A stretch of 64,000 nt of DNA from Brachyspira sp949287565 (GCF_036997615.1 NZ_JAWLQA010000001.1), one strand, 5' to 3'; positions 26,371 to 36,255 are shown, counted from the first letter of the stretch. Translations and numbers: made by a program. Notes: generated from the letters alone by a model not told the origin.

Positions 26371-27006
26371 TTATGATTTCTTTCTCTTTAAATCAATTTG
26401 TCTTTGAATCTCTTTTAAGTTTTTAACATATATGGTATTAGTTCTTATATCTATTTTTCCTATTTTTACCAATGTATTTAAAACTTTCTGTACATCAACT
26501 ACTTTTACACCGCACCAATTCGCTATATCATTTATAGTAGCATTTAATTCCTGAGGCTCATAATAATGATCTCTAGGTATATTCTGAAGCTCTGCTAAAA
26601 GTAAAAGACAGTCATAAACTCTCAAATCAGTTTCATTTAATTGAAGTATTAAGAGTCTTCTTTTAGCATCGAATATTCTTTTAGCAAAAGTCTTTGAAAG
26701 TTTCAAAGCCATTATAGTATTATTAGCCAATATGTTTTGGAAATTTTCTTTTCTTAACTCTAAAAGTACAGTAGGTTCATTTGCTATAGCTGAAGCACTT
26801 CTTGTAGTATCTTCTAATATAGCCATTTCACCAAAAAACTCACCAGCATAAACTATGTCTAATAATTTTTCAACATCTTTTATAACTTTGGTAATTTTCA
26901 CGGAACCGCTTTGAACCAAATAGAATTTATCACCTTTTTCATATTCCAGAAATATAACATCATCAGTATTGTATTTTTTTGTATAAGAACTTAAATTATT
27001 ATCCAT
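26371..27006 (-). CDS. Crp/Fnr-family transcription regulator
   Basis: 211 residues. A cyclic-nucleotide-binding beta-roll domain spans about 10-115, with GDKFYLVQSGSVKITK and the phosphate-cassette-like FFGEMAILEDTTRSASAIA; the R in TTRSA is the residue that usually contacts the phosphate of cAMP. A dimer helix and a winged helix-turn-helix follow (ATINDIANWCGVKVVDVQKV, about 158-177). It should bind DNA in response to a nucleotide or another small ligand. It lies 25 bases after another cNMP-domain gene on the same strand, so they are probably an operon. Confidence 0.88.
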   Translation of the reverse strand: MDNNLSSYTKKYNTDDVIFLEYEKGDKFYLVQSGSVKITKVIKDVEKLLDIVYAGEFFGEMAILEDTTRSASAIANEPTVLLELRKENFQNILANNTIMALKLSKTFAKRIFDAKRRLLILQLNETDLRVYDCLLLLAELQNIPRDHYYEPQELNATINDIANWCGVKVVDVQKVLNTLVKIGKIDIRTNTIYVKNLKEIQRQIDLKRKKS

Positions 27007-27031
27007 ATTTGTTCCTTAATTTCTTTTTATA

Positions 27032-28018
27032 TTACAGTCTTGAAATACTTGCATTTGCTTCCTTTGAAAAATTATCCATAGGAGGCATTGAAATAACTTT
27101 TTGATAATACGCTTTTGCTTTAGTTTTATTTCCGCTGCCCTCACAGCTTTTAGCTAAGAATAGTATAGCCTCTTTAACATTTTCAGATTTAGGATATTTT
27201 TTTATTGCTGATAATAATACAGTAGAAGCATTATCATATTTGTTTATATTATAATAACATTTGCCCATATAAAATATAGAATTCTCAGCAACAGCAGAAT
27301 CAGAACTTTTAATTAAATTATTGAATGCCTTTAATGAATTAACATAATCATTATTATTATATAATTCAACAGCTTTATTATATGCAGGATCATTAATTGC
27401 TGCTTTAGTCTGAGTTTTTGGAGCCGAAGTAGGAGCATTTGAAACTGGAGGTGCTATATCGCTATCATCTGTTATATCTAGTTCTTCTTTACATTCTTCA
27501 ATTTTTTCTTTTACAGTATTATAAAATGCTGAATCTTCATCTGCATATTGTATATATCTTTTATAAGCATAAAGAGCATTTCTATACTTTTTATTTTTAA
27601 AGTAGAACTCCCCTATTCCATACAATCCTTCTAAAGGATCTTGTCCTTCTTCGCTTATATCATTTTCAACAAGTTCTCTTACTCTTTTATTAATTCTTCT
27701 AAGCTGATTTGAAAATACCTTTAACATTTTTATAATTATAGGTTTATTTTTTGCAACCAGACTTTCAAATTCTTCATAAGTAATTATAATGACAACACAA
27801 TCTGTTAAGCACTGAACTGTATCTTCCTGCGGATAAGTACCAAGTATACTTTTTACCCCAAAAAACTCGCCTATATTAATAAGTTCCCTAGTTTCATAAC
27901 CTGTTTCTTCTGATAAAAATATACTTTGAGCTTGACCTTGTTTCAAAATATAAACTCTGTCTGAGGTATCGCCTGTAAAATATACTATAGAACCTGCTTT
28001 ATATACTCTTGTTTGCAT
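27032..28018 (-). CDS. Cyclic-nucleotide-binding-domain protein with TPR repeats
   Basis: 328 residues, no signal peptide. Residues 1-110 form a cNMP-binding-type beta-roll (SDRVYILKQGQAQSIFL; NIGEFFGVKSILGTYPQEDTV). The canonical phosphate-binding Arg-Ala pair is not obvious, so ligand binding is doubtful. Helical linkers follow, then TPR units (from about 210: AVELYNNNDYVNSLKAFNNL, YMGKCYYNINKYDNASTVLL) like those of YbgF-type proteins. It has no DNA-binding domain, so it is likely an adaptor. It precedes the Crp-family gene in the same operon. Confidence 0.82.
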   Translation of the reverse strand: MQTRVYKAGSIVYFTGDTSDRVYILKQGQAQSIFLSEETGYETRELINIGEFFGVKSILGTYPQEDTVQCLTDCVVIIITYEEFESLVAKNKPIIIKMLKVFSNQLRRINKRVRELVENDISEEGQDPLEGLYGIGEFYFKNKKYRNALYAYKRYIQYADEDSAFYNTVKEKIEECKEELDITDDSDIAPPVSNAPTSAPKTQTKAAINDPAYNKAVELYNNNDYVNSLKAFNNLIKSSDSAVAENSIFYMGKCYYNINKYDNASTVLLSAIKKYPKSENVKEAILFLAKSCEGSGNKTKAKAYYQKVISMPPMDNFSKEANASISRL

Positions 28019-28063
28019 TAACTTTTTTCCTCAACTAATAATTTAATTATATCTAAAGTTTTT

Positions 28064-28099
28064 TAGAATAAAAAAAGATTATTTTATTTTTTTATTCTA
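28064..28099 (-). terminator. AT-rich hairpin after the PNPOx-like gene
   Basis: 13-base arms (28064-28076 and 28087-28099) pair perfectly around a 10-base loop. The arms are almost all A and T, so stability is modest. Position 33 bases after the stop at 28132 on the minus strand suits a terminator. Confidence 0.45.
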
Positions 28100-28131
28100 T
28101 CACTTATAATACTTTTTTCAAGTTATTTTTT

Positions 28132-28719
28132 TTATTTTCTTAGCTTATTTATCATATCTATAGTTTCAATATCAATCTCTTTAGACCTAGTATTTAGATC
28201 ATCTATTATGATTGTTATTTCTTCATCCGGCATGTTCTGGCCAAATTTAGCTTTTGCAGTAAGGTTTTCAATTTTTATAACACCTATAAGCATATTATTT
28301 TGTGCATAATCAAACATTTTATTATCTATAGATAGATTATCATTATTAGGTTCATATTTCCTTACTATTTCATATAAAATTTCTTTTCTCCTTGATATAT
28401 CATCTACAGTTTCAAATTTACCTTCTATAAAAACTGAAAAGAAAAACTGTGTTGGTATCATTTTACCATTTAAAAATTCAGATGGTATATATGAATATGG
28501 TTTTGAAGCACTAAAAGAAACTTTAGGATTATTCTTTAAAATTTCATATTTTCTGCCTGCCATAGCACCATGAAAATATATTTCATTATTTTTATAGCAA
28601 AAACTTATAGGTACAGCATAAGGTATATCATCAGGTAAAGCCATAACCCCAAATTCTATACTATTAAGCATACTGTATATTTCTTCTTTATCTTCGAATA
28701 TGAAATCCTTTCTTCTCAT
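28132..28719 (-). CDS. Pyridoxamine 5'-phosphate oxidase-like flavoprotein
   Basis: 195 residues of the PNPOx-like/NimA split-barrel family, which bind FMN (or F420) and reduce small molecules. Seen: the typical N-terminus MRRKDFIFEDKEEIYSML, the strand pair FGVMALPDDIPYAVPISFCY, YFHGAMAGRKYEILKNNPKV (the H-G-A-x-x-G-x-K/R FMN-phosphate motif) and VFIEGKFETVDD. NimA members reduce nitroimidazoles, but the family is broad and the substrate cannot be read from the sequence. A single gene between its hairpin and the divergent nadE. Confidence 0.82.
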   Translation of the reverse strand: MRRKDFIFEDKEEIYSMLNSIEFGVMALPDDIPYAVPISFCYKNNEIYFHGAMAGRKYEILKNNPKVSFSASKPYSYIPSEFLNGKMIPTQFFFSVFIEGKFETVDDISRRKEILYEIVRKYEPNNDNLSIDNKMFDYAQNNMLIGVIKIENLTAKAKFGQNMPDEEITIIIDDLNTRSKEIDIETIDMINKLRK

Positions 28720-28857
28720 ATACCAATGTATAACCTTCTTAATTATAAATTATAACTGTAGACTAAATCAATAAATTTTATTATAATATATATAACGGTT
28801 TATTATATTTTTTCTTTATAATTTAATTAATATAAATACATTTGGAGTTCATTTAAT

Positions 28858-30750
28858 ATGAAAATAGCTGTTTCTCAATTAGAAATAATACCATCTATGC
28901 CTTGCGATAATACTGTTAGAATAATAAGTTTTATAAGCAAAGCTAAAAAAGAAAATGCTAATGTAGTAATATTTCCAGAATTATGTGTTTCAGGTTATAT
29001 GATAGGCGATATGTTTGAAAGTGAAGGATTCATAAAAGAATGCGAGGAACTTGGAGAAGAAATAATAAAATCTTCAAATGGAATATATGTAATTTTTGGC
29101 AATGTTGCATCTGATAAAAAGAAAAAAAATTTTGACGGAAGAATAAGAAAATATAATGCTATGTTTGTAGCTAAAGACGGTAAATTAATACATAATAATA
29201 CCACTGAATACCCTTTTATAATAAAATCATTACTGCCTAATTATAAAGAATTTGAAGATCCTAGACATTTTTTCAGCTTAAAAGATTTAGCTTTTGAAAA
29301 TAATACTGATGTAAAAGAATATTTAAAACCTTTAGAAATAGAATGTAATGGTGAAAAAATAAAATTAGGGCTTACTATATGTGAAGATGCTTGGAGTAAG
29401 AATTATACATTTTCTCCTATGGATATTATAAATTCAAACAAAGATGTAGATTTATTTATTAATATATCAAGCTCTCCTTATACTTTAGTTAAAGATGTTA
29501 AAAGACATAGTATGTATGGAGAAATTGCAAGTAAACATAATACTCCACTTGTATACATTAATAATGTAGGAATACAAAATAATGGAAAAACAGTGTATAC
29601 ATTTGATGGCAGAAGTTCTGTTTATGATAATAAGGGTAATTTATTATTAACAGGAAAAAGATACGAAGAAGATTTGTATTTCATTGATATAGATGTAAAA
29701 AACAAAGTATTTGGAAAAGCTATAGAGATAAAAGAAGAAAATGAATATAAATTGATATATGAAACTGTTATTTACGGAATAAAAAAATTTATGAAGTCCA
29801 TAGGAATAAATAAGGTTGTTATAGGAGTATCAGGAGGTATTGATTCAGCATTATCATCTGCAATGTATGTAAATGCCATTGGAAAAGATAATGTTTTACT
29901 TGTTAATATGCCTAGTAAATTTAATTCTGATACAACTAAAAACCTTGCAAAGATTTTATCTGATAATTTAGGCTGTGCTTATATGGTAGTTCCTATACAG
30001 GAATCGGTAGATTATACTGTAAAGCAATTAGAAACCTCCCCTATTATAAAAGACGGTAAAGAAGATCATCTGAAATTATCATCTTTTGTTATAGAAAATA
30101 TACAGGCGAGAGATAGATCATCAAGAGTATTATCTGCTATAGCTGCTAGTTTTGGCGGCGTATTTACCTGCAATGCTAATAAAACAGAAACTATGGTAGG
30201 ATATTCAACCCTGTATGGAGATGGAGCAGGATTTTTTGCTTGTTTGGCTGATTTATGGAAATATCAGATATACGGACTTGCTAATTATGTTAACAAAGAA
30301 GTGTTTAAAAAGGAAATTATTCCTGAAGGCACTATAAACATAGTACCTAGTGCTGAACTTTCAACTGCTCAGGCTGTAGATGAAGGTAAAGGTGATCCTA
30401 TAAAATATGATTATCATGATTATTTATTCAAATTTTTAATGGAATCTTGGAACAGAGCTATATTAGAAGATATACTAGAACTTTATATAGAAGGAAATTT
30501 GGAAGATAAAATAGGATGTCAAAAAGGAACATTAAAAAAATATTTTAAAAGCGGTGCTGAATTTGTAGATGATTTAGAAAGATGGTGGAAGCAGTATATG
30601 GGAATGGCTATATCTAAAAGAATACAGGCTCCTCCAATACTTGCAGTAAGCAGAAGAAGTTTTGGATTCGGAAATAGAGAATCACAAAATAGGATATATT
30701 ATACTGCAAAATACTTATACTTAAAAAACAAAATTTTTGAAATTAATTAA
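28858..30750 (+). CDS. nadE: Glutamine-dependent NAD+ synthetase
   Basis: Makes NAD+ from nicotinic acid adenine dinucleotide using ammonia released from glutamine. The N-terminal nitrilase-like amidase domain (1-270) has the active-site Glu in VVIFPELCVSGY, the Lys region, and the nucleophile Cys in LGLTICEDAW. The C-terminal NAD synthetase domain has the PP-loop GVSGGIDSALSSAM (about 323-336) and IQARDRSSRV. The 630-residue length fits the two-domain enzyme. TTGGAG lies about 10 bases before the ATG. Confidence 0.96.
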   Translation: MKIAVSQLEIIPSMPCDNTVRIISFISKAKKENANVVIFPELCVSGYMIGDMFESEGFIKECEELGEEIIKSSNGIYVIFGNVASDKKKKNFDGRIRKYNAMFVAKDGKLIHNNTTEYPFIIKSLLPNYKEFEDPRHFFSLKDLAFENNTDVKEYLKPLEIECNGEKIKLGLTICEDAWSKNYTFSPMDIINSNKDVDLFINISSSPYTLVKDVKRHSMYGEIASKHNTPLVYINNVGIQNNGKTVYTFDGRSSVYDNKGNLLLTGKRYEEDLYFIDIDVKNKVFGKAIEIKEENEYKLIYETVIYGIKKFMKSIGINKVVIGVSGGIDSALSSAMYVNAIGKDNVLLVNMPSKFNSDTTKNLAKILSDNLGCAYMVVPIQESVDYTVKQLETSPIIKDGKEDHLKLSSFVIENIQARDRSSRVLSAIAASFGGVFTCNANKTETMVGYSTLYGDGAGFFACLADLWKYQIYGLANYVNKEVFKKEIIPEGTINIVPSAELSTAQAVDEGKGDPIKYDYHDYLFKFLMESWNRAILEDILELYIEGNLEDKIGCQKGTLKKYFKSGAEFVDDLERWWKQYMGMAISKRIQAPPILAVSRRSFGFGNRESQNRIYYTAKYLYLKNKIFEIN

Positions 30751-30807
30751 AAAAACTTTAATTAAATATATTTTTACTGTAAAATTATAGTGTAATAAAA
30801 ATTTTAC

Positions 30808-30836
30808 TTGCAAAAAGCAATAATAAATGTTATATT
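30808..30836 (+). promoter_or_regulatory. Candidate promoter of the chemotaxis operon
   Basis: TTGCAA (30808-30813), a 17-base spacer and TATATT (30831-30836), 46 bases before the first GTG start. It is the only good match in the 132-base gap after nadE. Confidence 0.5.
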
Positions 30837-30882
30837 TATAACGTGATATATAATTTTTTAGAATATTGGGAAATTATAAAAA

Positions 30883-32811
30883 GTGGCAGCAACTATTATA
30901 GACAATAATATAAGGCAGGATATCCTTGACTATTCTGCAATATTGGAAACAACTGTAAAAGATATTAACTCTTTCCTTGAAGAAGTTGGAAGAGTTTATA
31001 GCTTTATAGGTGAAAAATTTCCTATGATTGAACAGGAAATGAAAAATGAAAACGAAAAAGCTAATAAGCTGCTTTCATATTTTACCAATAAAGAAAAAGG
31101 TGAAAAAAACTTCTCTAATGATTTAGATGAAAACCAAGAAGATTTTTTCAGATCCTTTGATAGAATGCAAAGTTTTATATCACAAGATAATGAACTTTCT
31201 GATTCCTTAGTTGAAGACGTTGGCAGAACAAGTAATATTATGGATTCCATAGAACAAATTAGGATGCTTGCTGACCAAATTAAAGTTTATTCATTGAATG
31301 CCATTATCATATCTTCTAAATATGGTGCCGGCGGTAAAGCTTTTGGAGAAATATCTAAAAACATAATAAAAATGTCTGAAACATCAAATGAACAGGCAGA
31401 TCAAATGAATAGAATCGGTAAGGAATTATTTGTAAGGTTCGAGTCATTTAAAACTGAAATATTAAAAACAAATGAATTGCAAAGGCAAAATTTTACAATC
31501 ATGAGAGAACAGCTTGATAAAGAGCATAACAACATGGTTAACTCCTTTGCAGTATTTTCTAATATAATATCAGATATAATATCAAGAGTTGATAATACTT
31601 ATGATTTTATATTTGAAGTAATGATGGTTCTTCCTCGTGAGGATATAGTAAGACAGCAAACAGAGCACATAATAGAATCTATGAATTCTATAGTTTATGA
31701 AAATAGGAATTTCATTGAATTTTATGGAAAAGAAGTAGAAACTATGAATGCTGCTGATCTCGAAAAAGAAGAAAATCAAAGTTTAGAGCATAAACTACTC
31801 GACTTACTTACTTTTGATGATGTTGTTTTAACTTTAATTATAGAAAACTTTAAATCTATACATGAGGAAATTAATCTTACAAACTCAGATATTTATAAGA
31901 GTTTAAAAGGTTTAAAAGATGCCTTAACAGATATTACATTAGATAGAACTACTATAGTAGAATATATGATTGGAGGGGAAAGCGGTAAATCAGAATTTCC
32001 TTTCACAGTTTCAGAATCATTATTTAATGAATATATGGGATTTATTAAACTTTATTTAGAAAACTTTAAGTTATTTTTAACTAACAAATATAGAATATCT
32101 GACAGTAATATAGCTATAATAGACTCAATAGAAGAATTGGAAAGCATGTTCTTAGAAACAAAAAACATTGCTAAAACTTTTAACTCTATTAACTTTTTAG
32201 CTAAAATAGAACTTGAAAAGAATAGTGATATATTTAATAATTCGCAGACTTTCTCTATAGAGAGTGTTGAATCAATAGCTACTAACATTACAGAAACAGT
32301 AGATGGATGTTTAGAGCAGTTCCATAATATTAAATCTGCTATTTTCAGTTCAATTAATAAATTTAAATCTAATATTAATCAGCAGTCTAGTGAGCATTCT
32401 TTTATAGAATCTATGACAGACAGCGTAAGCAAACGTTTAGATGAATCAAAATATATTATTAATAATAACATAAAAAGATTAGATAGCTATGCTGATGAAT
32501 TATTCGGACTTATAGATAAAACTTTAATAGATTTAAGTTCATTAAGTACATTGCTTACAAAAATTAATGAAATAATAGAAATCTTTAATAGCATGAGAAA
32601 TGTTATAAGAGATAAGAAAAATGAATATTATAATTTATTAGGTATAGAAAATTGGAAAATAGAAAGTGATAAATATTTGGATATAGTTAATTCTTACACA
32701 ATAAAAAAAGAAAGAGCTATTGCTAATAGTATTTTATCTGGAGAAGATGCACCTAATGTCGATATAAGTATAGATGTAGGTGCTGACAGCGGCGATTTTA
32801 CTATGTTTTAA
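30883..32811 (+). CDS. Soluble MCP-like coiled-coil protein of the chemotaxis operon
   Basis: 642 residues, almost all helical, with no membrane segment or signal peptide; start codon GTG. Residues 124-170 (IRMLADQIKVYSLNAIIISS and the Gly-rich turn after it) follow the conserved hairpin of methyl-accepting chemotaxis proteins (I-A-x-Q-T-N-L-L-A-L-N-A-A-I-E-A-A-R-A-G-E), with several consensus residues changed. The rest has long heptad stretches. It may present a CheA/CheW contact tip in the cytoplasm or act as a scaffold. It is the first gene of the operon and ends 24 bases before the STAS gene. A link to motility control is inferred from position. Confidence 0.7.
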   Translation: MAATIIDNNIRQDILDYSAILETTVKDINSFLEEVGRVYSFIGEKFPMIEQEMKNENEKANKLLSYFTNKEKGEKNFSNDLDENQEDFFRSFDRMQSFISQDNELSDSLVEDVGRTSNIMDSIEQIRMLADQIKVYSLNAIIISSKYGAGGKAFGEISKNIIKMSETSNEQADQMNRIGKELFVRFESFKTEILKTNELQRQNFTIMREQLDKEHNNMVNSFAVFSNIISDIISRVDNTYDFIFEVMMVLPREDIVRQQTEHIIESMNSIVYENRNFIEFYGKEVETMNAADLEKEENQSLEHKLLDLLTFDDVVLTLIIENFKSIHEEINLTNSDIYKSLKGLKDALTDITLDRTTIVEYMIGGESGKSEFPFTVSESLFNEYMGFIKLYLENFKLFLTNKYRISDSNIAIIDSIEELESMFLETKNIAKTFNSINFLAKIELEKNSDIFNNSQTFSIESVESIATNITETVDGCLEQFHNIKSAIFSSINKFKSNINQQSSEHSFIESMTDSVSKRLDESKYIINNNIKRLDSYADELFGLIDKTLIDLSSLSTLLTKINEIIEIFNSMRNVIRDKKNEYYNLLGIENWKIESDKYLDIVNSYTIKKERAIANSILSGEDAPNVDISIDVGADSGDFTMF

Positions 32812-32835
32812 TAAAAGTAATGGAGGTATTTATTT

Positions 32836-33099
32836 ATGTCAGTTATAGAGATAAATGATAATCTTAATATAAGAACTATGAGTAAATATTTTAAGAATGT
32901 CATAAAAAGTGCTAATTATAACGAAGATATGACTGTAAAATTTAATTGTGAGGGTGATGCCCATGTGGATTTAGCAGGACTTCAAATACTATATGCTATG
33001 AAAAAAGAACTTGCTAAAAATCAAAAAAACCTTATAGTAGAAGGTATGGATAATTTGTTTGTTGAATATTTAAATATAATTAATGATAAAAATAATTAA
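32836..33099 (+). CDS. Small STAS-domain protein
   Basis: 87 residues that fit a single STAS domain, the fold of anti-anti-sigma factors. The usual phosphorylation site D-S-S/A-G is here D45-L-A47-G48-L: the Ser that kinases modify is Ala. The protein is therefore unlikely to be switched by serine phosphorylation and may bind partners constitutively. A GGAGG box precedes the ATG. It sits between the MCP-like gene and cheY; the cheY ribosome-binding site follows directly after its stop. Confidence 0.75.
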   Translation: MSVIEINDNLNIRTMSKYFKNVIKSANYNEDMTVKFNCEGDAHVDLAGLQILYAMKKELAKNQKNLIVEGMDNLFVEYLNIINDKNN

Positions 33100-33115
33100 T
33101 GATGAGGTTAAATCT

Positions 33116-33484
33116 ATGGCTAAAACAATACTAATTGTAGACGATTCTAATACAGCTAGAGCATCTGTTGAATATACTTTGAAGAAAGGCAGCTATACTG
33201 TAGTGTCTGCAGATGATGGTACTACAGGATTAGAGGTTCTTGGTAAAACACCAAATGTTGATATGATAATAACAGACCTTAACATGCCAAAAATGGACGG
33301 TATAGAATTCATTAAGCATGTAAGAAAAGTAGATCAACATAAATATACCCCTATTCTAATGCTTACAACAGAATCTCAAGATGAGAAAAAAATGGAGGGT
33401 AAAGCTGCAGGTGCTAGTGGTTGGCTAGTAAAGCCATTTAACCCAACTCAGCTTTTAGATGTAGTAAAACGTTTTTTAAATTGA
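33116..33484 (+). CDS. cheY: CheY-like response regulator
   Basis: A single receiver domain (122 residues from the ATG at 33116) that takes phosphate from CheA and should act on the flagellar switch. Acidic pocket D9-D10, phosphoryl-acceptor D54 (ITDLNMPKMDG), switch Thr in MLTTESQ and Lys in GWLVKPFNP are all present. GAGG lies 8 bases before this ATG. An upstream in-frame ATG at 33083 would add 11 residues and overlap the STAS gene, and is unlikely. PMDG/TTES/KPF spacing matches PatA/CheY-type regulators found beside cheA. Confidence 0.92.
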   Translation: MAKTILIVDDSNTARASVEYTLKKGSYTVVSADDGTTGLEVLGKTPNVDMIITDLNMPKMDGIEFIKHVRKVDQHKYTPILMLTTESQDEKKMEGKAAGASGWLVKPFNPTQLLDVVKRFLN

Positions 33485-33538
33485 TTTCTAACCATCTTAT
33501 TTTATACAATAAGGATTTTATAAAGGTAGAGGTGCTAT

Positions 33539-35713
33539 ATGTTTGATAGTGATGAATTTATTTCGATATTCCTAAGTGAAGCCAATGAAATTGTAGAAGG
33601 TCTTGAAAACGATCTCGTTTTGTTAGAAGATAATAAAAGTGATGAAGATCTTTTAAATAAAATATTTAGAAGTGCTCACACTCTTAAATCTTCAGCAGGT
33701 ACAGTTGGCTTTACAACTATGAGTGAGTTAAACCACGTTGCTGAAAACTTATTAGAAAAAGTTAGAAGCGGTAAATTGGATGTTACTCCTCAAATGATTA
33801 CAGTATTATTAGAATTCTTGGATACTGTAAAATTAATGCTGCAAAATATTGTAGACGGTAAAAGTGAAACTGAAGGTGTTACTAATATAGATTCACTAAA
33901 AGCTAAAATAAAAGCTATAGCTGACGGTAACGATGTAAGTACTGCTGCAGCTGCACCAAAAGCATCTCCTGAACCTAAAAAAGAAGAGCCTAAGAAAGAA
34001 GAGGCTAAAACAACAGAAACTAAACCTGAAGAAAAGAAAGAAGATACAAAATCAGAGTCATCTGCTTCAGGCGGTGAAAATTCTTTCCATATCGAAATGG
34101 GATTTAAAGCTACTATTTTTGATAATGGTATAGACCCTCTTATGTTCTTAAATGACCTTAGAGCTATAGGTACTATTAGCAACTTAAAAATAGAATGTAA
34201 TAGCTTACCTACTATCTTAAATCTTGAAGATCCTTATGTTTGTTATACTCAATTTTCTTTAGATTTTGAAACTAATGCTCCTGAAGAACAAGTTCAGAAC
34301 ATTTTCTTATTTGTAATAGATGATAATGATATCAATATTATAAATACAAAAGCTGAGATAAAAGATGATGAGGAAGCAAATAAGGCAACTGAAGTAAAAG
34401 AAGAAGAGCCAGCAAAAGAAGAAGTTAAAGAAGATACTGCTGCTAAACCTGAAGAAAAACCAGCAGAAACATCTGCAGCTGCTAGTAAACCTGCAGCAGC
34501 TCCTAAAGCTGGTACAAAAGTTCAGGCTCCTTCAACAGTAAGAGTTGATACAAGAAAATTAGACAGCTTAATGAACTTAATTGGAGAGCTTGTTATAGCA
34601 CAGTCAAGAATAATGCAGCTTACTCAAAGTTTGGATATAGATAATGGACTTAAAGAGGCTGTAAGTTCAATGGATAGAACTTCTAGACAAATACAAGAAG
34701 AAGTTATGAACATCCGAATGATGCCTATTGGTCCTATATTTAATCAGTTCCATAGATATGTAAGAGATTTGAATTTGGAATTGAATAAAGAAGTAAAACT
34801 AGTTCTTAAAGGTGAAACTACAGAAATAGATAAAAATATGTTAGAGCAGTTATCTGACCCTCTTAAACATATGATAAGAAACTCTATGGACCATGGTATA
34901 GAGAAAACAAAAGAAGAAAGAATAGCCAGAGGTAAACCTGAATATGGTACAATAACAATGTCTGCAGCTCACCAAGAAGGACATGTTGTTATAGAAGTAG
35001 CTGATGATGGTAATGGTTTAAATAAAGAAAAAATATTAAATAAAGCCATTGAAAAAGGACTTCTTTCAAAAGATGGTAAATATTCTGATGTAGAAATATA
35101 CAGAACTATATTTTACCCTGGAGTTTCAACTGCTGATAAAATAACAGACATATCAGGAAGAGGTGTTGGTATGGACGTTGTTAGAGCTAATGTAGAAAAG
35201 ATGAAAGGTAAAATAGAGATTAAATCTGTAGAAGGTAAAGGCAGTACATTCATAGTAAAACTACCTTTAACATTAGCTATTATTGAAGGTATCACTTTTG
35301 CTTTAGGTAAACAAATATACATAATGCCTTTGATTTCTATTATAGAGCAAATAAAAGTAAAAAATGAACAGGTGAAACCTTTTGAAGGCAAAGGTGAAAT
35401 GATAAAAATCAGAGATGAGTATTTGCCTTTAATTAGATTACACAAAGTATTTGAAATAGATACACAAGTTGAGAATATAGATGATGGTATAGTTGTAGTT
35501 GTTGAAGCTGGATATAGAAAATGTGCTATATTTGTTGATGAACTTTTAGATCAACAGCAGGTAGTTATTAAATCTTTAGATTCAGCATTCAGCAAACATG
35601 CTGGAATAGCCGGAGGTACTATACTTGGAGACGGAAGAATAGCCCTTATTATAGATATACAAGGACTAGTAAATATGTCTTTACAAGGAAAAATTAATAA
35701 CGGCGTAAAATAA
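33539..35713 (+). CDS. cheA: Chemotaxis histidine kinase
   Basis: The 724-residue kinase that feeds phosphate to CheY and CheB. P1 HPt domain with phospho-His47 (RSAHTLKSSAG). Then a Pro/Glu/Lys-rich linker, a small P2-like domain (about 183-275), a second E/K/A-rich linker, the P3 dimerisation helices (RVDTRKLDSLMNLIGELVIA), the P4 ATPase (N box IRNSMDHGIE; VADDGNGL; GRGVGMDVV) and the P5 CheW-like domain (from about 580). All catalytic boxes are intact. The linkers carry repeats of KEE/PEE type and are expected to be flexible. It follows cheY by 54 bases. Confidence 0.96.
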   Translation: MFDSDEFISIFLSEANEIVEGLENDLVLLEDNKSDEDLLNKIFRSAHTLKSSAGTVGFTTMSELNHVAENLLEKVRSGKLDVTPQMITVLLEFLDTVKLMLQNIVDGKSETEGVTNIDSLKAKIKAIADGNDVSTAAAAPKASPEPKKEEPKKEEAKTTETKPEEKKEDTKSESSASGGENSFHIEMGFKATIFDNGIDPLMFLNDLRAIGTISNLKIECNSLPTILNLEDPYVCYTQFSLDFETNAPEEQVQNIFLFVIDDNDINIINTKAEIKDDEEANKATEVKEEEPAKEEVKEDTAAKPEEKPAETSAAASKPAAAPKAGTKVQAPSTVRVDTRKLDSLMNLIGELVIAQSRIMQLTQSLDIDNGLKEAVSSMDRTSRQIQEEVMNIRMMPIGPIFNQFHRYVRDLNLELNKEVKLVLKGETTEIDKNMLEQLSDPLKHMIRNSMDHGIEKTKEERIARGKPEYGTITMSAAHQEGHVVIEVADDGNGLNKEKILNKAIEKGLLSKDGKYSDVEIYRTIFYPGVSTADKITDISGRGVGMDVVRANVEKMKGKIEIKSVEGKGSTFIVKLPLTLAIIEGITFALGKQIYIMPLISIIEQIKVKNEQVKPFEGKGEMIKIRDEYLPLIRLHKVFEIDTQVENIDDGIVVVVEAGYRKCAIFVDELLDQQQVVIKSLDSAFSKHAGIAGGTILGDGRIALIIDIQGLVNMSLQGKINNGVK

Positions 35714-35724
35714 AGGATTGTAAC

Positions 35725-36255
35725 ATGTTAGATAATCAAAAAATAAATGCAGCTAATATACCTCAGGTTGGAGGTACATCTTTAGAACATGATGAAAACA
35801 TTTCTATTGAACCTAGTCAGCAATTTTTAGTGTTTAAAATCGACAATGAAGAATATGCTCTTGATGTATTGAGTATTGAAGGTATTGTAGGTGTAACTAA
35901 TATAACCCCTGTTCCTGGAAGTCCTAAATTTATGAGAGGACTTATGAATTTAAGAGGTAATATTCTTCATATAGTTGATATAAGAATAAGATTTGGTTTG
36001 GATAGAAGAGATGATCATTCTATTGAAGATGATGTTATTATAGTTATATCTACTACTAATAGAAAATTTGGTATATTAGCAGATATGGTAAGCGATGTTA
36101 TTACAGTTTATGAAAGTCAAATGACAGAAACACCTATTGATAATATGAGAGGACTTCAAATTTCTAATGTTATTAGATTAGAAAATAAAATTATTATGGT
36201 TCTCCCTATAGAAGAAATAATAAAATCTAATGAGACAAACAATCAAACAGTATAA
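35725..36255 (+). CDS. cheW: Chemotaxis coupling protein
   Basis: 176 residues with a single CheW domain (about 27-165: FLVFKIDNEEYALDVLSIEG, then PVPGSPKFMRGLMNLRGNIL). It couples CheA to receptors in the polar array. The N-terminal 25 residues are a polar extension. It follows cheA by 11 bases and precedes cheR by 12, consistent with one transcript. Confidence 0.95.
   Translation: MLDNQKINAANIPQVGGTSLEHDENISIEPSQQFLVFKIDNEEYALDVLSIEGIVGVTNITPVPGSPKFMRGLMNLRGNILHIVDIRIRFGLDRRDDHSIEDDVIIVISTTNRKFGILADMVSDVITVYESQMTETPIDNMRGLQISNVIRLENKIIMVLPIEEIIKSNETNNQTV

Noticed and set aside
33790..34182. 130-residue antisense frame in cheA
   Set aside because: It comes from the reverse of the Glu/Lys/Ala linker and has Ser/Leu low complexity.
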